Notes under the pieces: model-generated | Told to the model about the DNA's origin: nothing | Databases searched by the model: none | Seen by the model: the letters and a program-made list of their open reading frames with translations, nothing else | Shown: positions 44,561-53,288 of the stretch, in pieces | How positions within the stretch are numbered: the stretch's first letter is position 1 | Layout of the letters: each line of letters opens with the position of its first letter | DNA from: CAVVJA01 sp963779485 | GTDB taxonomy: Bacteria; Actinomycetota; Actinomycetes; Mycobacteriales; Jatrophihabitantaceae | DNA length: 64,000 bases | NCBI GenBank assembly: GCA_963779485.1 | Contig: CAVZYJ010000007.1 | Location: 1-64,000 of the forward strand | Direction of reading: 5' to 3' | Position numbers and translations under genes: made by a program

Positions 44561-46216
44561 ATGTCCGAGCGGTGGTACAAGGAAGCGATCATCTACAGCG
44601 TCGAGGTTCAGACCTTCCAGGACTCCGACGGTGATGGATGCGGAGACCTGCGGGGACTGATCAGTCGGCTGGACTACCTGGCCCGGCTGGGCATCACGTG
44701 CCTCTGGCTGAACCCGATCCATCCGTCTCCCCATCGAGACGACGGCTACGACGTGGCCGACTACTACGCCATCGATCCGCGGCTCGGCACCCTGGGCGAC
44801 TTCGCCGAGCTTGCGCTTCAGGCCCGGGAGCGGGGAATCCGCTTGCTGCTCGACCTGGTCGTCAACCACACGTCCGACCAGCACCCATGGTTCCAGTCCG
44901 CGCGGTCGGACCCGTCGTCGCCATACCGCGACTGGTACGTATGGAGCGCCACCGAGCCCGCTGACCGTAGGCAGGGGATCGTTTTCCCGGGCGAGCAGAC
45001 CGAGACCTGGACCTTCGACCAACACGCCGGGGAGTGGTACTACCACCGCTTCTACGACTTCCAGCCCGATCTGAACTGGGCGACCGGGGCGGTTCGCGAG
45101 GAAGTCAAGCGGATCATGGGCTTCTGGATCCAGCTGGGTGCGTCCGGGTTCCGGATCGACGCAGCTCCGTTCGTGCTGGAGCTCGTCCAGCCGGACGCTG
45201 ATCCCGGTCCGATGGACTGGACGATCCTGGATGACTGGCGGGAGACCGTGCAATGGCGACGCGGCGACACCGTGCTGCTCTGCGAGGCCAACGTGGATCT
45301 CGAGGAGTTACCCAAGTACACGGCGGTGCTACCGGAAGGCCCGAACGATCGATCGCACATGCTGTTCGCCTTCGATCTCAATGCGCGCGTGTGGCTCGCC
45401 CTCGCCCGCCGGCGGGCCGAGCCCCTCGTCGACGCGCTGAACAGCATGCCCACCTTGCCAGCCATGGCCCAATGGGCCACCTTCCTACGCAACCACGACG
45501 AGCTCGACCTGTCGCGGCTGACCAAAGAGCAGCGCGCTGACGTGTGGCGGTCGTTCGCCCCCCGCGAGACAATGCGCCTCTACGGGCGGGGTATCCGCCG
45601 CCGCCTCGCACCCATGCTGCGGGCCGACGCGCGTCGGATCCGGCTGGCCTATGCGCTGCAGTTCGCCCTGCCCGGAAGCCCGGTGCTCCGCTACGGCGAG
45701 GAGATCGGCATGGCTGAGGACCTGTCGTTGCCTGATCGTCAGGGGCTGCGCACGCCGATGCAGTGGGAGGACTATCCGCACGCCGGTTTCTCTACCGCCC
45801 CGAAGTCCGCCGACCTGGTCCGTCCCACCAAGCGGACGGGCCGCTATGGGTGGCGGGCGGTCAACGTCCGCCAGCAGGAGGGTGATCCGAGCTCATTGCT
45901 CCGATGGTTCGAGCACCTCACCAGGACGCTGCGCGAATGCCCGGAGATCGGAGTAGGCACATTCGCGGTGATCGAGGTTCCCCAGCCAGGCGTATTGGTG
46001 CATCGGTTCGACGCGCCGGAGGGATCGATGCTGATGATCCACAATCTCGATGACAAGTCGGTCGAAGTTGACATCGGCCCGCTGGCCGGAAGCGACCGCC
46101 CGTTCGATGTGTTGACGGATAGCCAGTACGACCGTCCAAGCCAGCAGCTACGTGGGCTACGGCTGCGCGGCTTCGGCTATCGGTGGGTGCGCCTGAACCG
46201 AAGCAACGCCGTATAA
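44561..46216 (+). CDS. GH13 alpha-amylase-family enzyme (trehalose-synthase-like)
   Basis: 551 residues from ATG 44561. Catalytic residues are visible: nucleophile Asp200 in GFRIDAAPF, acid/base Glu242 in LLCEANVDLEEL, and Asp313 in RNHDELDLS. Early motif DLVVNHTSDQHPWF and the FPGEQTETWTFDQHAGEWYY region match the trehalose synthase/amylosucrase-like subgroup, as does YHRFYDFQPDLNW. No signal peptide, so probably cytoplasmic. Maltose-trehalose conversion is a good guess, but some members of this branch are oligoglucosidases. Single gene. Confidence 0.9.
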   Translation: MSERWYKEAIIYSVEVQTFQDSDGDGCGDLRGLISRLDYLARLGITCLWLNPIHPSPHRDDGYDVADYYAIDPRLGTLGDFAELALQARERGIRLLLDLVVNHTSDQHPWFQSARSDPSSPYRDWYVWSATEPADRRQGIVFPGEQTETWTFDQHAGEWYYHRFYDFQPDLNWATGAVREEVKRIMGFWIQLGASGFRIDAAPFVLELVQPDADPGPMDWTILDDWRETVQWRRGDTVLLCEANVDLEELPKYTAVLPEGPNDRSHMLFAFDLNARVWLALARRRAEPLVDALNSMPTLPAMAQWATFLRNHDELDLSRLTKEQRADVWRSFAPRETMRLYGRGIRRRLAPMLRADARRIRLAYALQFALPGSPVLRYGEEIGMAEDLSLPDRQGLRTPMQWEDYPHAGFSTAPKSADLVRPTKRTGRYGWRAVNVRQQEGDPSSLLRWFEHLTRTLRECPEIGVGTFAVIEVPQPGVLVHRFDAPEGSMLMIHNLDDKSVEVDIGPLAGSDRPFDVLTDSQYDRPSQQLRGLRLRGFGYRWVRLNRSNAV

Positions 46217-46250
46217 CGGCGCCACAATGGTCATGGCGGCGAGGCCTCGA

Positions 46251-46295
46251 TGATCTTGGACTTATCGTCGCTATCGGGCACCAAGTCCAAGATCA
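46251..46295. repeat. Dispersed palindromic element, copy A
   Basis: TGATCTTGGACTT (46251-46263) and AAGTCCAAGATCA (46283-46295) form a perfect 13-bp stem around a 19-bp loop. The same element, slightly decayed, is at 52882-52926. Likely a REP- or MITE-like element; it could also act as a terminator after the GH13 gene. Confidence 0.7.
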
Positions 46296-46363
46296 TGACC
46301 GAGAATGCTTGAGTCGAGAGATTGGTCTGGCCAGATAGCACATTCTGCAGCAGGCTAACTGCC

Positions 46364-46717
46364 ATGGCGTCGTATTCCCTCAATGATGCGGCCGTTGCCC
46401 GTGCCCGCGAGTTGATCGACAAGCGTCAGTACGTGCTGAACAGCGATTGGGGCCAGGTCCAGCCGGGAGCAGCCGAGCAGAATGCCTACCTCAGCCGGCA
46501 CGACTGGCCCGACTACGCCGCGTGGCATCTGGGCCTCACCGACGGCGTCGAGGACGGAGTCAAGGCGCGGTACGCCTTCGTGTTCGGCGACTTTCGCCGA
46601 CTGCACCGCACGGCGCTGATCGCGTGCGTCTACCGGGCGTCGGAGTGGCGGCACAAAGCGATCGAGCTAGCCGCGCACGATCTGCTGCAGAAGCTCGACG
46701 CCGCGACCAGCGGCTAG
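46364..46717 (+). CDS. Conserved actinobacterial hypothetical protein
   Basis: 117 residues from ATG 46364. Conserved-looking stretches are NDAAVARARELIDKRQYVLN, DYAAWHLGLTDGVEDGVKAR and ALIACVYRASEWRHKAIELA. The pattern is helical with many aromatic and basic residues. It is known from many actinomycetes but no function is assigned. No membrane or catalytic motif. Lies between two unrelated genes and close to the palindromic element. Confidence 0.75.
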   Translation: MASYSLNDAAVARARELIDKRQYVLNSDWGQVQPGAAEQNAYLSRHDWPDYAAWHLGLTDGVEDGVKARYAFVFGDFRRLHRTALIACVYRASEWRHKAIELAAHDLLQKLDAATSG

Positions 46718-46801
46718 GGTCGCCGGTGTCTCCAGATCGGGGACGCATTTGCGCGCGTGGCGAGCATTTACGTCCCCGATCCTCGTGGCGGCGGCTCCTT
46801 C

Positions 46802-49103
46802 CTATTGGACCGTGAAGGACTTGGTCAGCGTGGCCTGCGAGCTATCGCCGACGTAGACGTCGATCTGTCCGGGTTCGACGATGAACTTTCCGGAGTTGTC
46901 GTAGAAACCGACGTCGTTCGCGCCGAGCCGGAAGGTCACGGACTTCGTCTGGCCCGGGGCCAGCGTGACTCGCTGGAACGCACGGAGCCGGCGCACGGGC
47001 TGCTCGATGCTAGCTACGGGGTCGTGGATGTAGAGCTGCACCACCTCGTCACCGGTACGGGTTCCGGTGTTGGTCACATTCGCACGCGCTCTGATCGTGC
47101 CGTCCTCGGCCATGGTGGTGGAGCTCAGCGTCAAGTTCGACACGGAGAACGTGGTGTAGCTCAGCCCGTATCCGAACGAGTAAAGCGGATCGCAGGTGTT
47201 CAGGTCGCGGTACCGCGAGTTGTACTTGGACGTGATGTCGCAGGGCCGCCCGGTTGGCTCGTGGTTGTAGTAGATCGGCACTTGCCCGACGTTCACCGGG
47301 AATGACACCGGCAGCTTCCCGCCGGGGTTGACCTTTCCGAACAGCACATCGGCGACTGAATTGCCGGCCTGGACGCCCGGGAACCACGCTTCGAGGATCG
47401 CGGGTGAGCTGGCCGCCACGTTGGTCAGCGTGAGTGGCCGACCGTTGAACAGCACGACGACGAACGGCTTGCCGGTCGCCTTGATCCGGTCGATCAGCTG
47501 CTGCTGGTCGCCGGGCAGGTCGATGTTGCTGCGCGATGTAGCCTCGCCACTCATTTCCCTGGTCTCGCCGAGCGCGAGAACGATCTGGTCGGCCGACTTG
47601 GCTGCGGTGACCGCCTGGTCGAACCCTGGACCGGCCGGGCAGTCGTCCGCGGGGTTGTACTGCGGCGGCTCGGTGTTCGGCAGATCGCAGGCCTTCACGA
47701 ACGTCGTCGTCCCGGTGCTCTGGGCCTTGATCCCGCTGTACAGGGACACGGCGTCCTCGTCGCGACCGGTTCCCCACCACGGGCCGAGCATGTCGTGCTG
47801 GTCGTTGCCGAGCGGACCAATGACCGCCGTGTTCTTGGTCGGATCGAGCGGCAGCGTCGAGTTGTTGTTCTTCAGCAGCACCATTGACTTGCTCGCCGCG
47901 GCCCGCTCAGCCGCGACCGCGTCGGGTAGCAACTGTTGCGCGTCTGACTTCGAGGGGTCGACGTACGGGTGCTCGAACAGGCCGGCACGGAACTTCACGC
48001 GCAGGATGCGCCGCACTGCGTCGTTGATCTGCCCGATGGTGATCTTGCCCTGGGCGAGGAGCTGCTTGCCGAAGTCGACGTAGTTCGTGCTGACCATCTC
48101 CATGTCGGTTCCCGCGTTGATGGCGAGACGCGCCGCATCCGGACCGTCAGCCGCCACGCCGTGACCGCATGGCCCGCTGTTCGGGTTCACCGGCGGGCAG
48201 GCGCGGAGCTCGGCCACCGCCGTGTAGTCGCTTTCTATGAACCCGTCGAACCCCCACTGGTTCTTCAGGATGTCGGTTTCGGTCTGGTGATTGGCGCAGC
48301 CAGGTACGCCGTTGATGGCATTGAACGAGCACATCGCGGTGGCCACACCAGCATCGACGGCCGCCTTGAACGGCGGCAGGTACAGGTTGAACAAGCGCTG
48401 TATCGACATGTCGGTGGTGTTGTATTCGCGACCGCCTTCCGGCTGGCCGTACGCGGCGAGGTGCTTGACGCTCGCAGCGACCTTGTCCGGCGCGCTGTAA
48501 TCCTTGCCCTGGTCGCCGCGCACCCGGGCGGCGGCCATGACCGAGCCGAGGTAGGGGTCCTCGCCCGATCCCTCGGCAATGCGTCCCCACCGGGGATCGT
48601 GCGAGACGTCAACCATCGGACTGTAGACCTGCTTGATGCCGGTCGCGGCCGTCTCCCGCGCACCGAAGGTGGCGTCCGCATTCGCGACTCCTGGGTCGAA
48701 GCTGCTCGCCTCGCCGAGCGGAATCGGGAACACGGTGCGGAATCCGTGGATGGTGTCGAAGGCGAACAGGATCGGAATATGCAGTCGGGACTGCTCGACC
48801 GCGACATGCTGCAGGTGGTTGATCTCGGCGGGGTCGGTGAGGCTGAAGACGCCACCGATCCCCTTCCTGGCCTCGTCGTGCCGTCGCCTGGGAGTTGGAC
48901 AGCAACTGCATCTGCTCGAGTTTCTCGTCAAGCGTCATCTTGGCCAGCAGCGCGTTCACTCGCGTCTCGACCGGCTGGCGACCCGGGAGGCTGGTCGCAT
49001 CACTCGCGGTGAGAGTGCCACCGCCAGCCAGCACGCTCGCCGCGACAACGACGACGCCAAGCGCAGCAACCCGCCTCCGACGACGTAGCCTTACCTGCTT
49101 CAC
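46802..49103 (-). pseudogene. Exported GH3 beta-glucosidase with a one-base frameshift
   Basis: The natural start is GTG 49103, with AAAGGAGG spaced 6 bp before it. The first frame gives a signal peptide (VRLRRRRRVAALGVVVVAA) and VNALLAKMTLDEKLEQMQLL. At 48878 an extra G on the plus strand shifts the frame; after it, ARKGIGGVFSLTDPAEINHL continues without further damage to the stop. Corrected length would be 766 residues. The body has FAFDTIHGFRTVFPI, GSVMAAARVRGDQG, the nucleophile-type motif GFDGFIESDYTAV and a fibronectin-like C-terminal domain. Either inactive or a sequencing error. Its 5' partner is a coupled 43-residue ORF, then the PF10091 glucanase. Confidence 0.85.
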
Positions 49104-49231
49104 GACGCGCCTCCTTTCGGGTGGCACGAGGCCACCGCGTAGCGGGGACCGGATAAAAGCTGTTGGCCGCCGGGGTTGCCGGCGTCGCCGCCGACGGCCC
49201 GCTGGTTCCTCGGATTCCGATGACTGTTCAT
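49100..49231 (-). CDS. 43-residue leader ORF coupled to GH3
   Basis: From ATG 49231, with CGAGGAGGAG 5-13 bp upstream, one of the strongest ribosome sites in the window. The product begins MNSHRNPRNQRAVGGDAGNP and ends SCHPKGGAS. Its TGA (49102-49100) overlaps the GTG of GH3 as GTGA. The overlap and ribosome site support translation. It has no membrane helix or known domain; it may be a regulatory leader. Confidence 0.6.
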   Translation of the reverse strand: MNSHRNPRNQRAVGGDAGNPGGQQLLSGPRYAVASCHPKGGAS

Positions 49232-49278
49232 CGACTCCTCCTCGTGAGTGGAAGCAGGGTCACTGCGTCCCGGCCGGC

Positions 49279-50895
49279 CTAGCCGAGCATCATGTCTTCG
49301 AGGCCGAGATAGGTGCGGGCCGCCCATGACACCGGATCGCGGGCGAAGTGTCGTTGCATGGCCCGGTCGTTCAGGGCGTTGTCGAGTGCGGCCATGATCA
49401 TCGACTGGTCGAGCACGAGCTGACGATGCCCAACCGCTCCGGTTAACGGGTTTACCGCGTCGAAGAAACCGTTGACGCCGTAGACGCCCGGGTACCGGTT
49501 GCGCAGCGTCTCGATATTGGCAAAGGCCTGCTGGGGGGCGACATCCAGGGCAAGGAACGACGCGTGCGGCGTGACGACGTCCTCGGTGGCGCAACCATGG
49601 CACTGGGACAGGCCGAGGTTCGGGTGGCTCGCGTCGGCGCCGAGGCCGAAGTACGGGAACGTCAACCCCTCGACGCCGTAGCTCGCGTATCCGCCTGTGT
49701 CATCGGGTGTGCTGGAGGGCGACATCCCCCACACCGGGTAGTGCAGCTCCGCGGTCGCGTACCTGATCTGCACCTGCACGGTGCGGGCGTCGGCGCCGCC
49801 GAAGCTGCGCGGCCCCCAGGTCGTTTCGGGCACGACCTCGTTCGCCATCAAGCCTTCGAACATGCCGCCGGCAAACGTCGGGATGAAGGTCAGGTCAGTG
49901 CCGGGGTAGACATAGTGCCCTTCCCATACCGGGAAGTGTTGGCCGGACTTGGGGTCGGTGTAGGTCTGCCACGAGCCGGGCATCGGCCACTGACCCTGCC
50001 AGGAGAAGTCCGGGTCGGTGCTCTGGCAGTCGGCGAACGGGGCGGGAGGGGGCAACTCGCGCCAGCTTCGCCACCAGACGTTGCCCGGCATCTGGTGCAG
50101 CCCCATGCCGAGGTAGGCCGAGATCCGCGGATCGCTGTAGAGGCTGCCGTTGTGGTAATAGTGCGTCCAGTTCTCGTCCTGATCGGGCGGCAAGCCCACG
50201 TAGTAGCCGCCGAACATCTGGCCGGTCGGCTGGTTTCCGGGGATCGCCGGGTTGGTGTTGCAGTGCGTCTCGGGGCGGTTGTCGTAGAAGATGCCGAAGT
50301 TCATCGGCACGATCAGACGGTCGACAAGGCGCGCGAGCTCGGGCAGCGCCTGTCGCGCCACGATCAGGCCGGAGGCGTACCAGCCGTTGTCGACGTTGGA
50401 AATGAAGTAGCAATTGTCGAACGTCGGCGTAGTTTCGGCGCGACAATCGATATCGCCCGGATTTCTGATCACGTGTCCGGTCGTCGTGTCGTACCACTGG
50501 TAGAGAAACCCGTCGAACCGCGGTATCCGCGCGACCTCGTTCAAGGTCGCCTGGATGCGCGATCGTGCCTCCGGCCGGCTGATCAGGCCGAGGTCGTTCG
50601 CTGCCACCACCGCCCACAGGTAGACCCCGACATTGGCGGCAGAGGTGTACCGGCCGTAACCGGTCGGCGCGGTAGCTCCGTTCGCGAATGTGACATTGTC
50701 GAATGGCAAGTGCGTAGTCGGGTCGACATCCACGCTGTAGAACCGCCAGGTGTCGCGGGCAATCGCCAGCAGCCCGGCCCGTTGCGCGGGGCTGAGGCCC
50801 TGGCCGACGGCGACCGCGCGCGATGGCGACGCTACGGCCGCTAGCACGAACACAATCAGCCCCACGACCAGCGAGGCGACCAGTCTTCTCATCAC
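49279..50895 (-). CDS. Exported PF10091-type (glucoamylase-family, GH144-like) glucanase
   Basis: 538 residues from GTG 50895 (ATG next codon). A signal peptide occupies residues 1-27 (VASLVVGLIVFVLAAVASPS). The mature protein carries DTWRFYSVDVDPTTHLPFDN, SNVDNGWYASGLIVARQALP and the C-terminal TPHASFLALDVAPQQAFANI, GVNGFFDAVNP and LDQSMIMAALDNAL. These are signatures of the family once called glycoamylase, in which studied GH144 enzymes cleave beta-1,2-glucan. No transmembrane part follows. It precedes the leader ORF and the GH3 gene on the same strand. Confidence 0.85.
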   Translation of the reverse strand: MMRRLVASLVVGLIVFVLAAVASPSRAVAVGQGLSPAQRAGLLAIARDTWRFYSVDVDPTTHLPFDNVTFANGATAPTGYGRYTSAANVGVYLWAVVAANDLGLISRPEARSRIQATLNEVARIPRFDGFLYQWYDTTTGHVIRNPGDIDCRAETTPTFDNCYFISNVDNGWYASGLIVARQALPELARLVDRLIVPMNFGIFYDNRPETHCNTNPAIPGNQPTGQMFGGYYVGLPPDQDENWTHYYHNGSLYSDPRISAYLGMGLHQMPGNVWWRSWRELPPPAPFADCQSTDPDFSWQGQWPMPGSWQTYTDPKSGQHFPVWEGHYVYPGTDLTFIPTFAGGMFEGLMANEVVPETTWGPRSFGGADARTVQVQIRYATAELHYPVWGMSPSSTPDDTGGYASYGVEGLTFPYFGLGADASHPNLGLSQCHGCATEDVVTPHASFLALDVAPQQAFANIETLRNRYPGVYGVNGFFDAVNPLTGAVGHRQLVLDQSMIMAALDNALNDRAMQRHFARDPVSWAARTYLGLEDMMLG

Positions 50896-50947
50896 ATTTA
50901 GGCGGTGACGCCCGCGGAGCCGCTTGGCTCCCGGGAGAAGCCGCGTT

Positions 50948-50973
50948 CTCTATAATTGCTGACAATTATAGAG
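50948..50973. promoter_or_regulatory. Perfect palindromic operator before glucanase gene
   Basis: CTCTATAATTG (50948-50958) and CAATTATAGAG (50963-50973) are exact inverted repeats with spacer CTGA. The core AATTGTCAGCAATT-like AT-rich layout resembles GntR/FadR-type sites. It is 53-78 bp upstream of the glucanase start. The nearby regulator was not identified. Confidence 0.7.
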
Positions 50974-51020
50974 TTGTACCCGCTATTCCGGCGCTGTTCA
51001 ACCCCGGGCCATGACGATGA

Positions 51021-51878
51021 TCAACGGGCCGGCCATCCGGCGCCGGCGACCGGGACGCGGGTGCGCAACACTTGGCCGGCCCAATCGGTGTAGCTGGGTA
51101 GGGCCGCCACACCGGGCCAGCGAGCGGCAACAACGTACAGGTACGCGATCTCTGCGCCCCCGAGCATGCAGGCGAAGCCGCCGCGGTCGAGCGCAACCGT
51201 GGTGAGCACCCGGCCGCCCTCCGCGACGCGCACGCAATGCTGATGCGGCACGTCGGCGTACCAGGCCGCGCCCTCGGCATCCAGGCAGATGCCGTCCGGG
51301 TTGTCATGGCCGACGTCGGCCCATATCCGGCGGTCGGAGAGGCTGCCATCCGAGCCGATGGTGAAGCCGACGAGCTGGTTGCGGTAGGAGTCAGCCACCA
51401 CCAGGGTCCCGTTGTCGGGAGTGATGGCCATGCCATTAGGAAAGGCGAGGTCCTCGGCCACGATCCGGGCCGTACCGTCGGGAGTGACCAGGGCGACGAC
51501 GCCGGGCTGTACGGCGCCGGGGGGCGGACCGGCGGCGAAGTCGAAGTTGCCGCTGTTCACGTAGGCGTTGCCGCGTCCGTCGACGACGATATCGTTGCAG
51601 CCGAAGGGCGAGACCGCCGACAGGTCGGCATGGCTGGCCAGCGTGCCGTCGCCCTCGAGCGTGAGCAGCGCCCGCTCGGCGTTGGAGACGAGCACCAGCC
51701 GGCCGTCGGGCAGGAAGTCGAAGCACAACGGCAACGACTCGTGTCGCAGGATCAGCTCACTTCGGCCGATGTCGTCGATCGCCCGGATCTCGCCGGCCGT
51801 CCAGTCGCTGAACCAGAGCCGGCCTTGGTGCCAGCGCGGCGATTCGACCAAACCCGCGCCGCTGTGCAGGATTTCCAT
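51021..51878 (-). CDS. SMP-30/gluconolactonase-type beta-propeller hydrolase
   Basis: 285 residues from ATG 51878. Typical motifs are LVESPRWHQGRLWFSDWTAG, SPFGCNDIVVDGRGNAYV and FPNGMAITPDNGTLVVADSY, which hold the Glu, Asn and Asp metal ligands of the lactonase family. Calcium or zinc is expected at the propeller centre. It may convert sugar lactones or similar esters. The palindrome at 50948 is downstream, so this gene is probably separate from the glucanase operon. Confidence 0.9.
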   Translation of the reverse strand: MEILHSGAGLVESPRWHQGRLWFSDWTAGEIRAIDDIGRSELILRHESLPLCFDFLPDGRLVLVSNAERALLTLEGDGTLASHADLSAVSPFGCNDIVVDGRGNAYVNSGNFDFAAGPPPGAVQPGVVALVTPDGTARIVAEDLAFPNGMAITPDNGTLVVADSYRNQLVGFTIGSDGSLSDRRIWADVGHDNPDGICLDAEGAAWYADVPHQHCVRVAEGGRVLTTVALDRGGFACMLGGAEIAYLYVVAARWPGVAALPSYTDWAGQVLRTRVPVAGAGWPAR

Positions 51879-51957
51879 ACCGCTGATCCTGGCATCTCGG
51901 CTGGAGTCGGCCGCTGCTGGCGGGGCCGCTTCGCATTCCTGCGGCATACTCGAACTC

Positions 51958-52317
51958 GTGCGCACGGCCTACGCGCAGAACGCCGAGCTGATCATGGCCA
52001 CCGGCGCGGATCTTGGCGCCCCAGGGGCCGCCGTCACCGTGGCGTTGTGTGGTCATTGGGCACACGAACCACCGTGTCCGCTGGCGCCGCACCACACTCA
52101 CGCGGAGCGTCTCGACGATCGCGTGCACGTTCGGACGTTGTTCGTCGTCGAGCCCGACCGGGAAGACGAGGTTCGCCACTGCGTCGTCGACGCGTTGGGT
52201 CAGGGTCACCTCCGAGGCCCGGACGGAGTGACGACGACATGGGAGCTTCGCTCGACCGCGGCGTCGCCTGTGCTGCCGGCCGAGAGCGCGCACGCCCAAC
52301 GGCTACAGCGGACCTGA
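51958..52317 (+). CDS. Small conserved actinobacterial protein
   Basis: 119 residues from GTG 51958; ATG 51994 is an alternative. Conserved-looking core AAVTVALCGHWAHEPPCPLA and LFVVEPDREDEVRHCVVDAL. The CGHWxHExPCxLAPHHT pattern with two Cys and several His could bind metal. Unknown function; divergent from the SMP-30 gene by 79 bp. Confidence 0.65.
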   Translation: MRTAYAQNAELIMATGADLGAPGAAVTVALCGHWAHEPPCPLAPHHTHAERLDDRVHVRTLFVVEPDREDEVRHCVVDALGQGHLRGPDGVTTTWELRSTAASPVLPAESAHAQRLQRT

Positions 52318-52324
52318 CGGTCGA

Positions 52325-52858
52325 ATGCATTGGTCGGAGGTGGAGGTCCGCCAGCCACGGCTGGCCGAGCTAGGACGTCAGCGTCTGCTCGAACCCGGCG
52401 TCGTGCTCGTAGGGACGATCCGCCGCGACGGCACTCCGAGGATCAGCCCGGTCGAACCGTTCGTGATGGACGGGGATCTGTGGCTGTCCATGTTGTGGCA
52501 GTCGACGAAGGCCGCCGACCTGAAACGAGATCCGCGGGTCTTGGTACACAGCGTGATCACGAGTCGGGATGGTGGGCCGGGGGAGTACAAGCTGCGGGGG
52601 ACGGCGCGCGCCGAGACCGATCCGGCGGTGCAGCGACACTATGCCGATGCGGTGGGCGCCAGCCTCGGCTGGCGGCCGGAGCCGGGCCGATTCCATCTGT
52701 TCGGGGTCGACATCGACGACGTCACCGTCATCCGCTACGACGATGCCACCGGGGATCAGTTCGTAACTCGCTGGCCTGGGACGGACGAGTTCGTCCGCCG
52801 CGGCACATCAGCCACCTCGCTGGGCGATCCGGAGCCGTACCGTATGCACCTCGGCTGA
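52325..52858 (+). CDS. PPOX-type flavin/F420-binding protein
   Basis: 177 residues from ATG 52325, only 7 bp after the preceding stop. The split-barrel fold is shown by GVVLVGTIRRDGTPRISPVE, WLSMLWQSTKAADLKRDPRV and HLFGVDIDDVTVIRYD. Members bind FMN or F420 and act as oxidoreductases or as heme-handling proteins. Co-transcribed with the small gene before it. Confidence 0.85.
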   Translation: MHWSEVEVRQPRLAELGRQRLLEPGVVLVGTIRRDGTPRISPVEPFVMDGDLWLSMLWQSTKAADLKRDPRVLVHSVITSRDGGPGEYKLRGTARAETDPAVQRHYADAVGASLGWRPEPGRFHLFGVDIDDVTVIRYDDATGDQFVTRWPGTDEFVRRGTSATSLGDPEPYRMHLG

Positions 52859-52881
52859 GCTCACCCGGGCGCCCATGGTCG

Positions 52882-52926
52882 TGATCTTGGACTTATCGTC
52901 GCTCCAGGGCAGCAAGCCAAAGATCA
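52882..52926. repeat. Dispersed palindromic element, copy B
   Basis: TGATCTTGGACTT (52882-52894) with the imperfect right arm AAGCCAAAGATCA (52914-52926) and a 19-bp loop that starts with the same ATCGTCGCT as copy A. The equal loop length and shared loop bases show common origin with 46251-46295. Confidence 0.7.
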
Positions 52927-52951
52927 TCGCACCGCGGGGGCGCAGCCGAGC

Positions 52952-53206
52952 TCAGGCCTTCTTCTTGGACCCTTTCTTCGATCCCTTCTGGCCCTTCTTG
53001 CTGTTCTTGTCCAGGCTGGGGTAGCGCTTCTTGACTGCTGCCTCGACTTTCTTCTGCTCAGCCGGCGTGCCGTGCTGCGCGACCCGAGCGAGAGCATTTC
53101 GGGCATGCGCCTTGTCGGGGATGGGGTACTTGCGTTTGCCCGGCAGCGCGAACGACTTCTTGCTCAGCTTCTTGCGTTCCTTGGTGCTACTGAGGTCCTT
53201 GGCCAT
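52952..53206 (-). CDS. Lysine-rich small protein (DUF6582-like)
   Basis: 84 residues from ATG 53206. SSTKERKKLSKKSFALPGKR, YPIPDKAHARNALARVAQHG and EQKKVEAAVKKRYPSLD fit a small actinobacterial and phage family, from memory DUF6582. The C-terminal tail is nearly all Lys/Ser/Gly. It probably binds nucleic acid or another polyanion. Neighbour of topoisomerase IB. Confidence 0.75.
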   Translation of the reverse strand: MAKDLSSTKERKKLSKKSFALPGKRKYPIPDKAHARNALARVAQHGTPAEQKKVEAAVKKRYPSLDKNSKKGQKGSKKGSKKKA

Positions 53207-53288
53207 GACGACAGTTCTTCCCGGGATACCGGCCCGGATAACTACCGGAAATCCCGCTGCACGGCGTGAGCTTGGACATGCGGGGGCG

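Noticed and set aside
48870..48900. Programmed frameshift in the GH3 gene
   Set aside because: No slippery heptamer or downstream hairpin is evident; a simple base insertion is the plainer explanation.
49564..50844. 426-codon plus-strand open frame opposite the glucanase gene
   Set aside because: Sense strand shows a signal peptide and conserved family motifs on the minus strand; this one is repetitive Arg/Gly/Val-rich shadow sequence.
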